Below are positions 34,534-42,364 of a DNA stretch of 64,000 nucleotides, piece after piece; position 1 is the stretch's first letter; each line of letters starts with the position of its first letter. A program made the translations under genes and the position numbers. This DNA comes from an uncultured Lachnospiraceae bacterium (GTDB lineage: Bacteria; Bacillota; Clostridia; Lachnospirales; Lachnospiraceae), in contig CAJODN010000006.1 in NCBI GenBank assembly GCA_905233695.1, positions 1 through 64,000 of the forward strand, in the 5' to 3' direction. A model generated the notes under the pieces. That model searched no databases. It saw only the letters and a list, made by a program, of their open reading frames with translations, and was not told where the DNA came from.

Positions 34534-34562
34534 ATTATAAACTATTTGTGTAGTTTTGACAA
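34534..34562 (-). promoter_or_regulatory. Promoter of the DUF5717-DUF5716 operon
   Basis: On the minus strand TTGTCA (34557-34562) and TATAAT (34534-34539) are 17 nt apart, close to the sigma-A consensus. The predicted start near 34527 gives a leader of about 40 nt to the DUF5717 start. No operator-like repeat is obvious between them. Confidence 0.7.
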
Positions 34563-34639
34563 TATTTGTGACCATATATTGTGACTTTTGAAAATAAGTG
34601 GCACACTATGTAGAAAGGTATAAATTAGGTACGTTATTT

Positions 34640-35728
34640 ATGAAGAACAAATACTATTATCACGGAAGCGATATAAAAAAAATCGCAGAGAAATACGGTG
34701 TTGACGAAAAAAGCCTTATTAATTTCGCAGCAAATGTTAACCCCCTCGGAATGTCACCGCTACTTAAGAAGGAGCTGTCATCCAACATAGACATAATATC
34801 CTCTTACCCCGACAGGGAGTATACTGACCTTAAGAAGGCTATCTCCACATATACAAAATCATCTATGGAAAATGTTCTTATCGGCAACGGAACATCGGAA
34901 TTAATATCCCTTTTTATAAGACATATTAATCCGACTAAGGCTATGATAATAGGTCCGACATATTCGGAATATGAGCACGAGGTATCACTTTGCGGCGGTA
35001 AATCATACTATTTTCCGCTATATGAAGAAGATGACTTCAAGCTTCGTACAGATTTACTCATAGAACGACTTGATAAAAGTATGGATATACTTATAATCTG
35101 TAATCCCAACAACCCCACCTCATCTTGTATTGACCTTGTAACAATGAGGCGAATCCTTGATGCGTGTAAGGTGACTCATACTTACGTACTAGTGGATGAG
35201 ACATATATAGAATTCGTAAACTCTATGGATGCGTATACCACAGTATCATTATCTGAATATTACAATAACTTAATAGTTCTTCGGAGCACTTCTAAGTTCT
35301 TCGCAACGCCGGGACTTCGTCTCGGCTATGCAATCGTCGGAGACAACAGTTTAATCTATGATATCAACAGGAATTCAAAGCCCTGGATGGTTAATTCGTA
35401 TGCTGCCAAGGCCGGTGAGATAATGCTAACCGACACGGATTATATTGAAGAATCGAAGGAACTAATTAATACAGAAAGAGATTATGTATACAATGAATTA
35501 CTTGCGATAGACGGATACAAGCCGTATAAGCCCTACGCTAACTTTATGCTTGTTAAGATTAATAAGGTTGGGGTAACAAGTAATGATGTCTTCGAGACGC
35601 TGATTAAGAAAGGACTTCTTATAAGAGACTGCTCGTCCTTCCCGTTCCTTACGGATGAGTATGTAAGATTCTGCTTTATGGGGCATGCAGAGAATATGAA
35701 GTTGGTAGAAAGTGTTAAGAATATATAA
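34640..35728 (+). CDS. CobD/HisC-like PLP-dependent aminotransferase
   Basis: Fold-type I PLP enzyme (362 aa) related to L-threonine-O-3-phosphate decarboxylase (CobD) and histidinol-phosphate aminotransferase (HisC). It has YYYHGSDIKKIAEKYG at the N-terminus (as in CobD), the NPNNPTSS motif around 158-165, LVDETYIEF, and the PLP lysine in RSTSKFFATPGLRLGYAI at about 228-245. Without other cobalamin or histidine genes nearby the substrate stays open. The frame is open to a GTG at 34598, but the ATG at 34640 fits the family start better; its ribosome binding site is weak. Confidence 0.85.
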   Translation: MKNKYYYHGSDIKKIAEKYGVDEKSLINFAANVNPLGMSPLLKKELSSNIDIISSYPDREYTDLKKAISTYTKSSMENVLIGNGTSELISLFIRHINPTKAMIIGPTYSEYEHEVSLCGGKSYYFPLYEEDDFKLRTDLLIERLDKSMDILIICNPNNPTSSCIDLVTMRRILDACKVTHTYVLVDETYIEFVNSMDAYTTVSLSEYYNNLIVLRSTSKFFATPGLRLGYAIVGDNSLIYDINRNSKPWMVNSYAAKAGEIMLTDTDYIEESKELINTERDYVYNELLAIDGYKPYKPYANFMLVKINKVGVTSNDVFETLIKKGLLIRDCSSFPFLTDEYVRFCFMGHAENMKLVESVKNI

Positions 35729-35732
35729 GTAC

Positions 35733-35896
35733 GTGGCAAGCGTCAAGTTATATAATATATGGCCGTAGCATTTATTCGCGCTTAGATAATACCAATTATT
35801 AATTCAGCGAGGGAATCGAGCGACGCAGACCTTAATCATTAGTATTATCTTAGCGAAGAATAACCAGCAAGGCCATATAGTTATATGACTTGACGC
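35733..35896. repeat. Long imperfect palindrome between convergent genes
   Basis: The whole 175-nt gap between the aminotransferase and nfnB is one imperfect inverted repeat. GCGTCAAGT (35740-35748) pairs with ACTTGACGC (35888-35896), ATATATGGCC (35755-35764) with GGCCATATAG (35871-35880), and a further roughly 40-nt region (to about 35805) matches the other side at about 75 percent. The loop is about 30 nt. It would fold on both strands' transcripts and could serve as a bidirectional terminator, but neither side ends in a clean T-run. Confidence 0.7.
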
Positions 35897-35903
35897 ATAT
35901 ATA

Positions 35904-37286
35904 TTACTTAAAATGCTCTATAATACCTTTGGCTGCTTGCTTACCGGCACCCATGGCGAGAATTACGGTTGCGGCACCTGTTACGGCATCACCGCCGGCA
36001 TATACGCCGTCCTTAGATGTTGCACCGGTATCTTCCGTAGCAATAATACAACCTCTCTTATTGACATCAAGTCCCTTCGTCGTACTTGAAATAAGAGGAT
36101 TGGGGGATGTTCCGAGAGACATAATAACGGTATCTGCTTCAATCTCATATTCACTTCCCGGAATTTCAACAGGACGTCTTCTTCCTGATTCATCAGGCTC
36201 ACCAAGTTCCATCTTGATAATCCTTATTCCCGATACATATCCGTCATCATTAGTAAGAATCTCTGTAGGATTCTGAAGAAGGTCGAATACAACGCCCTCT
36301 TCCTTAGCATGATGAACTTCTTCCACTCTTGCCGGAAGTTCCTTCTCCGAACGACGATATACTACATGTACATCGGCACCGAGTCTTAAGGCTGTACGTG
36401 CTGCGTCCATAGCAACATTTCCACCACCAACAACTACTACCTTCTTACCATGCCATATCGGTGTATCGTAATCCTTGAATGCCTTCATTAAGTTGTTACG
36501 TGTAAGGAACTCGTTAGCGGAGAATACACCCATTGCCTGCTCTCCCGGGATTCCCATGAATCTGGGAAGACCCGCACCGGAACCGATAAATACTGCTTCA
36601 AAATTCTCTTCTTCAATAAGCTCATCTATGGTAATTGATTTTCCGACAATAACGTTAGTCTCAATCTTTACGCCGAGGTTCTTAACATTTTCAACTTCTT
36701 TCGCAACAACATCTTCCTTAGGAAGACGGAATTCGGGAATACCGTATACAAGCACACCGCCGGCTTCGTGAAGTGCCTCGAATATTGTTACATCGAAGCC
36801 TGCCTTGGCGAGGTCTCCCGCGCATGTAAGACCTGCGGGACCCGAACCGATAACAGCCACCTTATGACCGTTCTTATTGAGATTAGCCTTAGGCTTAATT
36901 CCGTTGTTACAAGCGTAGTCAGCAACGAATCTCTCAAGCTTACCGATTGAAATAGGGTCACCCTTAATTCCTCTTATACATTTACCCTCACACTGACTCT
37001 CTTGCGGACATACACGACCGCATACAGCGGGAAGGGCAGATGACTCAGATATTACTTCATATGCCTTCTCGAAATTACCGTCTTTAACCTGCTCGATAAA
37101 TCCGGGGATATTAATTGATACAGGACATCCAGTAATACATTTTGCATTCTTACAATTAATACATCTTGCAGCCTCGTCCATAGCTTCTTCCTTGCTATAG
37201 CCTAAGCATACTTCATCAAAATTAGTTGCGCGGACCTTGGGATCCTGCTCACTGATTGGAACCTTCTTAAGTACATCAACTGCCAT
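35904..37286 (-). CDS. nfnB: NfnB-type subunit: NADPH-dependent glutamate synthase small-chain-like FAD/Fe-S protein
   Basis: A 460-aa flavoprotein of the GltD family. The N-terminal region has two [4Fe-4S] Cys clusters: CINCKNAKCITGCP at about 42-55 and CGRVCPQESQCEGKC at about 90-104. Two dinucleotide folds follow: VAVIGSGPAGLTCAGDLAK near 144 and VVVVGGGNVAMDAARTA near 283. Next to an NfnA-like subunit this fits NfnAB, which couples NADH, NADPH and ferredoxin by flavin-based electron bifurcation. A stand-alone glutamate synthase-like role is the alternative; no gltB large subunit is present. Its ATG overlaps the last base of nfnA. Confidence 0.88.
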   Translation of the reverse strand: MAVDVLKKVPISEQDPKVRATNFDEVCLGYSKEEAMDEAARCINCKNAKCITGCPVSINIPGFIEQVKDGNFEKAYEVISESSALPAVCGRVCPQESQCEGKCIRGIKGDPISIGKLERFVADYACNNGIKPKANLNKNGHKVAVIGSGPAGLTCAGDLAKAGFDVTIFEALHEAGGVLVYGIPEFRLPKEDVVAKEVENVKNLGVKIETNVIVGKSITIDELIEEENFEAVFIGSGAGLPRFMGIPGEQAMGVFSANEFLTRNNLMKAFKDYDTPIWHGKKVVVVGGGNVAMDAARTALRLGADVHVVYRRSEKELPARVEEVHHAKEEGVVFDLLQNPTEILTNDDGYVSGIRIIKMELGEPDESGRRRPVEIPGSEYEIEADTVIMSLGTSPNPLISSTTKGLDVNKRGCIIATEDTGATSKDGVYAGGDAVTGAATVILAMGAGKQAAKGIIEHFK

Positions 37287-38176
37287 TATTTCTCACCTCC
37301 GCAATTTCCGCATCCACCGTGGTGGGTATCACCTTCCTGTAATGCAAGCATCTTACGACCTTCCTCTGTCTTATACTGTGCCGATCTCGCCATAGCCTGA
37401 GGGAAATCAACAAGATGACCGTCGAACTCGGGACCGTCTACACATGCGAACTTAACTTCATCTCCTACCATAAGTCTGCAGGCACCGCACATACCTGTAC
37501 CGTCAACCATGATAGGGTTCATTGATACGATTGTATGGATGCCAAGCTCCTTCGTAAGCAAACATACGAACTTCATCATAATCATAGGACCGATTGCAAC
37601 GCAGTGGTCGAATGATTTGCCGTCATCAACAAGTGCCTGTAACTGCTGACAGCCGTTTCCGTGGAAGCCGTATGTACCGTCGTCCGTTGCAACGTAGAGT
37701 TCTGTTGCAACCTCTCTCATTTCATCCTCATAGAAAAGGATATCCTTAGACCTTGCACCGATTATTACCGTTGTATCAACGCCGTGTTCCTTAAGCCATT
37801 TTACCTGAGGATATACGGGCGCCGTTCCTACACCGCCGGCTATGAATACAATCTTTTTCTTTTTAACTTCGTCGAGATTCTCTTCAACGCAAAGGTCTGA
37901 CGGATTACCGAGGGGACCTACGAAATCCATAAAAGAATCTCCCACTTCAAGGTCGGCCATTCTTGTTGTTGATGCGCCGACTGACTGAAATACAATTGTT
38001 ATCGTTCCTTTTTCTCTGTCGTAATCGCAGATTGTAAGAGGAATTCTCTCTCCCACGTCATCGATTTTGACAATTACAAACTGACCGGGTAGACATGAAT
38101 GTGCCACACGGGGCGCCTCGACATCCATAAGATAAATCTTGTCGGACAGTTTTTCCTTTCTTACTATTTTGTACAT
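37286..38176 (-). CDS. nfnA: NfnA-type subunit: ferredoxin-NADP+ reductase-like FAD/[2Fe-2S] protein
   Basis: A 296-aa protein of the PyrK/SudB/NfnA group. It has the FAD-binding barrel with ERIPLTICDYDREKG, the NAD-binding IVFIAGGVGTAPVYPQ, and a C-terminal Cys set for a [2Fe-2S] cluster (GTGMCGACRLMVGDEVKFACVDG). The C-terminus ends HHGGCGNCGGEK, an extra Cys/His tail. The frame is open to 38308, but ATG at 38176 follows AAGGAGG and gives the family N-terminus MYKIVRKEKLSDKI, so the upstream 44 codons are left out. Translated together with nfnB. Confidence 0.88.
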   Translation of the reverse strand: MYKIVRKEKLSDKIYLMDVEAPRVAHSCLPGQFVIVKIDDVGERIPLTICDYDREKGTITIVFQSVGASTTRMADLEVGDSFMDFVGPLGNPSDLCVEENLDEVKKKKIVFIAGGVGTAPVYPQVKWLKEHGVDTTVIIGARSKDILFYEDEMREVATELYVATDDGTYGFHGNGCQQLQALVDDGKSFDHCVAIGPMIMMKFVCLLTKELGIHTIVSMNPIMVDGTGMCGACRLMVGDEVKFACVDGPEFDGHLVDFPQAMARSAQYKTEEGRKMLALQEGDTHHGGCGNCGGEK

Positions 38177-38262
38177 AGCAACCTCCTTACTGCTAATAAT
38201 ACTACATAGCCTGTCATATACTTTTTCGACACGCTCATTATACTTCTTATCTTGCGCCTTCG

Positions 38263-38396
38263 CACCAAGTACCCGCACGTTACTCTTATTCTTACGTCTC
38301 ATCACCAAGTACCCGCACGCTCATGACGAAATGTCGCTTAGTGGGTCTTGGCTGCTCAGTCGCTTGCCACGTGATTAGATGTCGCTTAGCAGGTCT
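38263..38396. repeat. Dispersed repeat, copies 3a/3b (nested palindrome)
   Basis: Most of the 241-nt gap upstream of nfnA is this element. A partial arm (CACCAAGTACCCGCACG, 38263-38279) is followed by a full 28-nt copy at 38294-38321, identical to 14114-14141. Opposing arms GTGGGTCTTGG (38341-38351) and GCAGGTCTTAG (38389-38399) lie in reverse order, so two copies are nested one inside the other. A small GAC/GTC hairpin sits at the centre. Confidence 0.72.
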
Positions 38397-38417
38397 TAGA
38401 ACCTTAGCCGTTGTTAA

Positions 38418-39380
38418 CTAACTAAAGTATACAAGTTCGTCCTCTTTGGTTGCGGGTGGGGTGCCCGGCTTCACTTCTGTTGGATAGAGGACGGGACCTT
38501 TGCCTTTATATTCCTTACGGAATTCTGATTTTATCTCGGCTGTAATATCAACCCAGCTTCTGTGCTCGATTTTATCGGCATCATCATATTTTGCAATTAT
38601 TCCGAGGAACTGAATATCCTCGATACAACAAGTCATTGCGAACCTTCCCGGCACGAAATTATTCTTCTTAAGCTTGCCATCGTCGGGTTTGTATACATAT
38701 CCCAGGAAATGTACTTTCTTACCCTCGTATTTCTTAGTATTATCCATTACATCCATAAACCACAGGGCATAATCCGCATCGGAAATCTCAATTACATCTG
38801 CATTAATGTCAAATGGCATCTCATCCGGTCTGTCGTCAATGGTACCGTCAGCTCTCTCATATACAATCTGCGCAGGTCTATTGAAATTCTTGATATTGGC
38901 ACGGAATTTCGCTTTAGGCGTATTGTCATCGCACCTGTTGAACACAATAACATCTGACTTGAATAACTGCTCCTGCATAAGTGTCCGCATGTTTTGCATA
39001 TACATTTCAAATGTGGTTGCATCAACGGCGGACAGAATCTGTACTATCTGCCAACCTTCCGGATACTCAATCTCGAAAAGAGGTGCCACCTCCCATGTGC
39101 CGTTATATTCTATAAATACGGCGTCCGGGTCATACTCGTCCTTGAATTTCTGCAATGTCTCGGCATTAAAATCCTCTTCCTCTTCGATTGTTACAATGTT
39201 GGCACCGTAGCTCTTAATCTTATCAATATTATATTCTTCGTCGCCCTCTTCACAGACGATAATAAGGAAATTACCGCATTCCTTGGCAAAGCCGTTAACA
39301 AACAGAGTCTCCTCAATCATTGTCGTCTTGCCGGCGTCCATAAATCCTGTAAAAAGGTAAATAAGTGTCTCTTCAGACAT
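38418..39380 (-). CDS. P-loop GTPase (COG0523/CobW-like) fused to a YcgQ/DUF1980-like domain
   Basis: A 320-aa fusion. The N-terminal P-loop GFMDAGKTT (12-20) and NRCDD (148-152, the N/TKxD equivalent) mark a G3E-type GTPase related to CobW metal chaperones, but the CxCC metal motif is missing. From about 222 the sequence reads KVHFLGYVYKPD, then FVPGRFAMTCCIEDIQFLGI and SWVDITAEIKSEF, the pattern of the C-terminal domain of the YcgQ/TIGR03943 family, which often accompanies zinc-responsive permeases. Cys251-Cys252 may bind metal. The adjacent His-rich GTPase gene upstream suggests a shared metal-allocation role; the cargo metal is not known. Confidence 0.75.
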   Translation of the reverse strand: MSEETLIYLFTGFMDAGKTTMIEETLFVNGFAKECGNFLIIVCEEGDEEYNIDKIKSYGANIVTIEEEEDFNAETLQKFKDEYDPDAVFIEYNGTWEVAPLFEIEYPEGWQIVQILSAVDATTFEMYMQNMRTLMQEQLFKSDVIVFNRCDDNTPKAKFRANIKNFNRPAQIVYERADGTIDDRPDEMPFDINADVIEISDADYALWFMDVMDNTKKYEGKKVHFLGYVYKPDDGKLKKNNFVPGRFAMTCCIEDIQFLGIIAKYDDADKIEHRSWVDITAEIKSEFRKEYKGKGPVLYPTEVKPGTPPATKEDELVYFS

Positions 39381-39395
39381 AGTAATTCCTTCCTT

Positions 39396-40487
39396 CTAAA
39401 TTCCAAACAACTCAAGGAGTTTATCTTCTTCCACATCGGTTCCGATTACAACAATCTTGCCTGTATATTCGGGTTCACCTTCTCTAAGCTCATACTCGCC
39501 GTCAACAAGATCGAAGTAGATCCATGTTCCGTCGGTTGCGGGAACCATACCCTTAGACCTTATAATAGTTCCGTATTCCGTTGTGTCTACGAACTTCTTC
39601 ATGGCATTTTCAATAGTAGCCTTTTCGAACTTATGAGGTGTCTCCTTACCCCAGCTTGTAAATATGTCATCAGCATGATGATGGTGATGATGTTCGTGGT
39701 CGTGATCATAATCATGATGGTGCTCATGGTCGTGTTCGTGATCATGATCGTGATGATGCTCATGGTCATGGTCGTGATGGTGCTCATGCTCATGGTCGTG
39801 ATGGTGCTCATGCTCATGGTCGTGATGGTGTTCATGCTCATGCTCTTCATGAAGCTCTTCCGCAAGTTCCTTCATCTCTGAATTAAGATTGTCCTGACCT
39901 TCGATGACCTTTAGGATTGCTTCACCGCTAATCTCATTCCAAGGCGTTGTAATAATTGCAGCCTTGGGATTAAGCTTCTGAATATCCTTAACAAGTGCTT
40001 CTGTCTTATCTTCCTTTGCCTTCTGTGTACGAGAAAGCACAACTGTTGTCGCACATTCAATCTGATTATTGAAGAATTCTCCGAAGGCTTTCATCTGCTT
40101 AGCACCCTTTAGTCCGTTAACAACGGTAACAAGTGCATTAAGCTTAACGTCCTCATCCTTCTCGAGATCGATAACAGATGTCATAACGTCAGAAAGCTTA
40201 CCAACTCCCGATGGCTCGATAAGAATTCTGTCAGGATTAAATCTACCCAGCACTTCGTGAAGATTCTTAGCAAAATCACCCACAAGTGAACAGCAGATAC
40301 AGCCGGAATTCATCTCGGTAATCTCGATTCCCACATCCTTAAGGAATCCGCCATCAATACCGACCTCACCGAATTCATTTTCAATAAGGACAAGCTTCTC
40401 TCCTTTGTATACCTCATCAATCATCTTCTTAATGAACGTTGTCTTGCCGGCGCCGAGGAAGCCGGATATAATATCAATTTTGGTCAT
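39396..40487 (-). CDS. COG0523 metal-chaperone GTPase with a long His-rich insert
   Basis: G3E-family GTPase (363 aa). The P-loop GFLGAGKTT is at 9-17, the diagnostic metal motif CICC at 63-66, and the switch region NEFGEVGIDGGF precedes it. Between the GTPase and the C-terminal domain lies a stretch of about 60 residues (213-271) made almost only of His, Asp and Glu, in repeats like HEHEHHHD, expected to bind Zn, Ni or Co. The C-terminal CobW_C part (about 280-363) is intact. The frame is open to 40544; ATG at 40487 is chosen from the family N-terminus and an AGAAGG upstream. Its own promoter is at 40516-40544. Confidence 0.9.
   Translation of the reverse strand: MTKIDIISGFLGAGKTTFIKKMIDEVYKGEKLVLIENEFGEVGIDGGFLKDVGIEITEMNSGCICCSLVGDFAKNLHEVLGRFNPDRILIEPSGVGKLSDVMTSVIDLEKDEDVKLNALVTVVNGLKGAKQMKAFGEFFNNQIECATTVVLSRTQKAKEDKTEALVKDIQKLNPKAAIITTPWNEISGEAILKVIEGQDNLNSEMKELAEELHEEHEHEHHHDHEHEHHHDHEHEHHHDHDHEHHHDHDHEHDHEHHHDYDHDHEHHHHHHADDIFTSWGKETPHKFEKATIENAMKKFVDTTEYGTIIRSKGMVPATDGTWIYFDLVDGEYELREGEPEYTGKIVVIGTDVEEDKLLELFGI
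39676..39850. repeat. In-frame short tandem repeat coding for the His-rich insert
   Basis: The DNA of the His-rich segment consists of degenerate 18-24 nt units built from TGATGGTGCTCATG-like blocks, repeated about eight times. Long identical runs (GTGATGGTGCTCATGCTCATGG occurs in overlapping copies) make it prone to slippage, so repeat number probably differs between strains. Not a CRISPR: there are no unique spacers and the reading frame is kept. Confidence 0.75.
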
Positions 40488-40515
40488 AGTGTTCGCCTTC
40501 TTTCTGTAATAACTA

Positions 40516-40544
40516 TTTATAACACCGCTATTGTCATACAACAA
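40516..40544 (-). promoter_or_regulatory. Promoter of the His-rich GTPase gene
   Basis: Minus-strand TTGTTG (40539-40544) and TATAAA (40516-40521) are 17 nt apart, about 30 nt before the ATG at 40487. A second, extended -10 TGCTATAAT lies further upstream (40564 to 40556). A TTGT..ACAA symmetry overlaps the -35; I do not see a recognisable Zur or NikR operator. Confidence 0.5.
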
Positions 40545-40613
40545 TAACTTTCAATATTATAGCACTTTTTAAGGATATAATAAAGGTATTTGTATCCTTA
40601 CCGTGCCTGTGTA

Positions 40614-40622
40614 TGGTATAAT
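40614..40622 (+). promoter_or_regulatory. Extended -10 promoter of the LUD gene
   Basis: TGGTATAAT at 40614-40622 is a TGn extended -10 element, about 30 nt before the LUD start codon; no convincing -35 is visible. Confidence 0.5.
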
Positions 40623-40654
40623 GCATTGTAAATATGTATTAAGGAGGAAGTACC

Positions 40655-41290
40655 ATGTCGAAAGAAAAGCATATGAAAATTGTAGTCGAGAATCTTATTA
40701 AGAATTTAGAGAAACGCCATATGGAAGGTCATTACTTTAGAACGAAGGACGAACTACTATCGTACCTGGACAACGAATTAAAGTCAGGCGAGAAGATAAC
40801 GAGTGGTGGTTCTGTCACACTTAAAGACCTTGGCGTTATAGATTATCTTAATAACAGGGAGGACGTCAACTATCTTGACAGAGCAAGCGCCAAAAACAGG
40901 GATGAAGTTGTAGGAATTATGAAGGAAGCATTTACAAGTGACAGCTTCTTCTTTTCCACCAATGCCATTACAAGAGACGGCGTCCTTGTCAATATTGACG
41001 GTAACGGTAACAGGCTTGCCGCTCTCGTATTCGGACCGGATAAGGTATACGTTGTATGCGGTACCAATAAAATCTGTGATGATGTTGACAGTGCATACAA
41101 CCGTGTTAAGAATATCGCTTCACCGCCTAACTGCATTCGTCTCGAGAAGAACACACCCTGTGCCAAGACCGGCAAATGCGAGAACTGCCTCTCTCCCGAC
41201 TGTATATGTAACCAAATCGTATTTACCAGGAATTCAAGAGAAGTCGGAAGAATCAAGGTGCTTATCGTTGATGGCGAATGGGGGTATTAA
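40655..41290 (+). CDS. LUD (DUF162) domain protein, LutC/YkgG-like
   Basis: A 211-aa protein of the LUD family, whose LutB/LutC members take part in lactate oxidation. The pattern ITSGGSVTLKDLGVIDYL, then SDSFFFSTNAITRDGVLVNIDGNGNRLAALVFGPDKVYVVCGTNKI is the classical family core. A C-terminal Cys motif CAKTGKCENCLSPDCIC suggests an Fe-S or Zn site, as in the stand-alone clostridial LUD proteins. No lutA or lutB genes are nearby, so the substrate is unknown. ATG at 40655 after AGGAGG. Its 3' end overlaps a truncated deacetylase frame on the other strand. Confidence 0.9.
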   Translation: MSKEKHMKIVVENLIKNLEKRHMEGHYFRTKDELLSYLDNELKSGEKITSGGSVTLKDLGVIDYLNNREDVNYLDRASAKNRDEVVGIMKEAFTSDSFFFSTNAITRDGVLVNIDGNGNRLAALVFGPDKVYVVCGTNKICDDVDSAYNRVKNIASPPNCIRLEKNTPCAKTGKCENCLSPDCICNQIVFTRNSREVGRIKVLIVDGEWGY

Positions 41291-41294
41291 AACT

Positions 41295-41416
41295 CCGACG
41301 CTTCCGGCACCAATCTCAATATCATCAGGGTGCGGACCTATGAACAAGAAGCTATCATATGTTTCAATTCGTGGTGTTTTTGTTGCAATTTTAATAATTT
41401 TAGAAATAATACTCAT
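41295..41416 (-). pseudogene. N-terminal stub of a PIG-L/LmbE-type deacetylase
   Basis: On the minus strand a frame starts at ATG 41416 with SKIIKIATKTPRIETYDSFL and then FIGPHPDDIEIGAG, the metal-binding HPDD signature of PIG-L/LmbE N-acetylglucosaminyl deacetylases. After GAG the similarity stops; the frame runs into antisense of the LUD 3' end and ends at 41234. The rest of the enzyme (normally about 220-250 aa) is missing. I read it as the remnant left when a deletion joined the LUD gene to a convergent deacetylase gene. It could still be translated as a 60-residue peptide. Confidence 0.65.
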
Positions 41417-41466
41417 AATACCGCTTTTCCTTCATCTCATTTAACTCATTATTCGAAATAAAAATA

Positions 41467-41475
41467 TGCTATAAT
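41467..41475 (+). promoter_or_regulatory. Extended -10 promoter of the OGG-type glycosylase gene
   Basis: TGCTATAAT at 41467-41475 is an extended -10 element 35 nt before the ATG of the glycosylase gene. The -35 region (near 41447) is poor. Confidence 0.5.
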
Positions 41476-41509
41476 TCTTCTATCCAATAATATTAAAAAG
41501 GAACACACA

Positions 41510-42361
41510 ATGCAAGTTAAAGTAAACGACTATATCGATTTTGATAAGATAATTGAAAGCGGCCAGACATTCAGAGCGAAAAAGCTTAATGATAATCTGT
41601 ATAGATTCGTAAGTCTTGAAAATGTACTGTATATTTCCAATGCAACTCCGAAAAACCTAAAATCAAGAAAAACTTCTAAAGTTAAATGTACATTTAACGC
41701 GTCCTGCACAGAAGACGAATGGAAAAAATTCTGGTATAACTATTTCGACTTAAACCGAAGCTACAAGGACATTAAGATTAACGAGTGTTTTTCCAAAAAA
41801 TGCGAGGAAGTAAGCCGTGGTATAAGAATTCTCAGACAAGACCCCTTTGAGATGCTGATATCCTTCATAATCTCACAGCGAAAATCAATTCCTGCCATAA
41901 GAACTTCCATAGAAGAAATATGTAGGCGCTTCGGCACTCGAATTGATACCGAATATGAAGAAGAGCTGTATCTATTTCCAACCGTCGACCAGCTGACCAA
42001 AGGATCAGACTGCAGCGATAACCTTGCCGAGTGTAAGCTGGGATACCGCCTTCCATACATAGAAGATGCGCTTAATACCGTAAAGAACAACAAATCATTC
42101 CTATCGGATGGCTTCAATATGACTGATGAAGAATTATTAAATCATCTTATAACAATTAAAGGAGTTGGCGTAAAAGTCGCTAATTGCGTTGCTTTATTCG
42201 CTTATAACAGAACAGGTCTTGCTCCTGTCGACACTTGGATTAAGAAAATTATCGACGATAAATATAACGGCGTCTCTCCCTTCGAAAACTACGGAGAAAA
42301 CGCCGGTATAATTCAACAATATATGTTCTACTATGCTCTTACGCATAAAGACGAGTTTTAA
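41510..42361 (+). CDS. OGG1/AlkA-type DNA glycosylase
   Basis: A 283-aa base-excision repair glycosylase. The N-terminal domain (IDFDKIIESGQTFRAKKLNDNLYRFVS) matches OGG_N. The helix-hairpin-helix LITIKGVGVKVANCVALFAYNRTGLAPVDTWIKKI at about 220-254 contains the catalytic Lys (GVGVKVANC, equivalent to OGG1 Lys249) and the conserved Asp (PVDTW). It should therefore be a bifunctional 8-oxoguanine glycosylase/AP lyase. AAAAAGGAACACACA precedes the ATG at 41510. Ends 3 nt from the convergent rubredoxin gene, leaving no room for a terminator. Confidence 0.9.
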   Translation: MQVKVNDYIDFDKIIESGQTFRAKKLNDNLYRFVSLENVLYISNATPKNLKSRKTSKVKCTFNASCTEDEWKKFWYNYFDLNRSYKDIKINECFSKKCEEVSRGIRILRQDPFEMLISFIISQRKSIPAIRTSIEEICRRFGTRIDTEYEEELYLFPTVDQLTKGSDCSDNLAECKLGYRLPYIEDALNTVKNNKSFLSDGFNMTDEELLNHLITIKGVGVKVANCVALFAYNRTGLAPVDTWIKKIIDDKYNGVSPFENYGENAGIIQQYMFYYALTHKDEF

Positions 42362-42364
42362 AAG

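Noticed and set aside
39676..39850. Regular short repeats resembling a CRISPR array
   Set aside because: Units are in frame, degenerate and contiguous without unique spacers; they code for the His-rich segment. No cas genes nearby.
38994..39881. A 295-codon open frame on the plus strand ending in Met/Val repeats
   Set aside because: The Met/Val-rich end is the complement of the His-rich insert of the GTPase gene, and the rest is antisense to two well-supported genes.
40655..41290. LUD gene as part of a complete lutABC lactate operon
   Set aside because: No lutA or lutB-like gene is adjacent; the protein belongs to the stand-alone LUD type.
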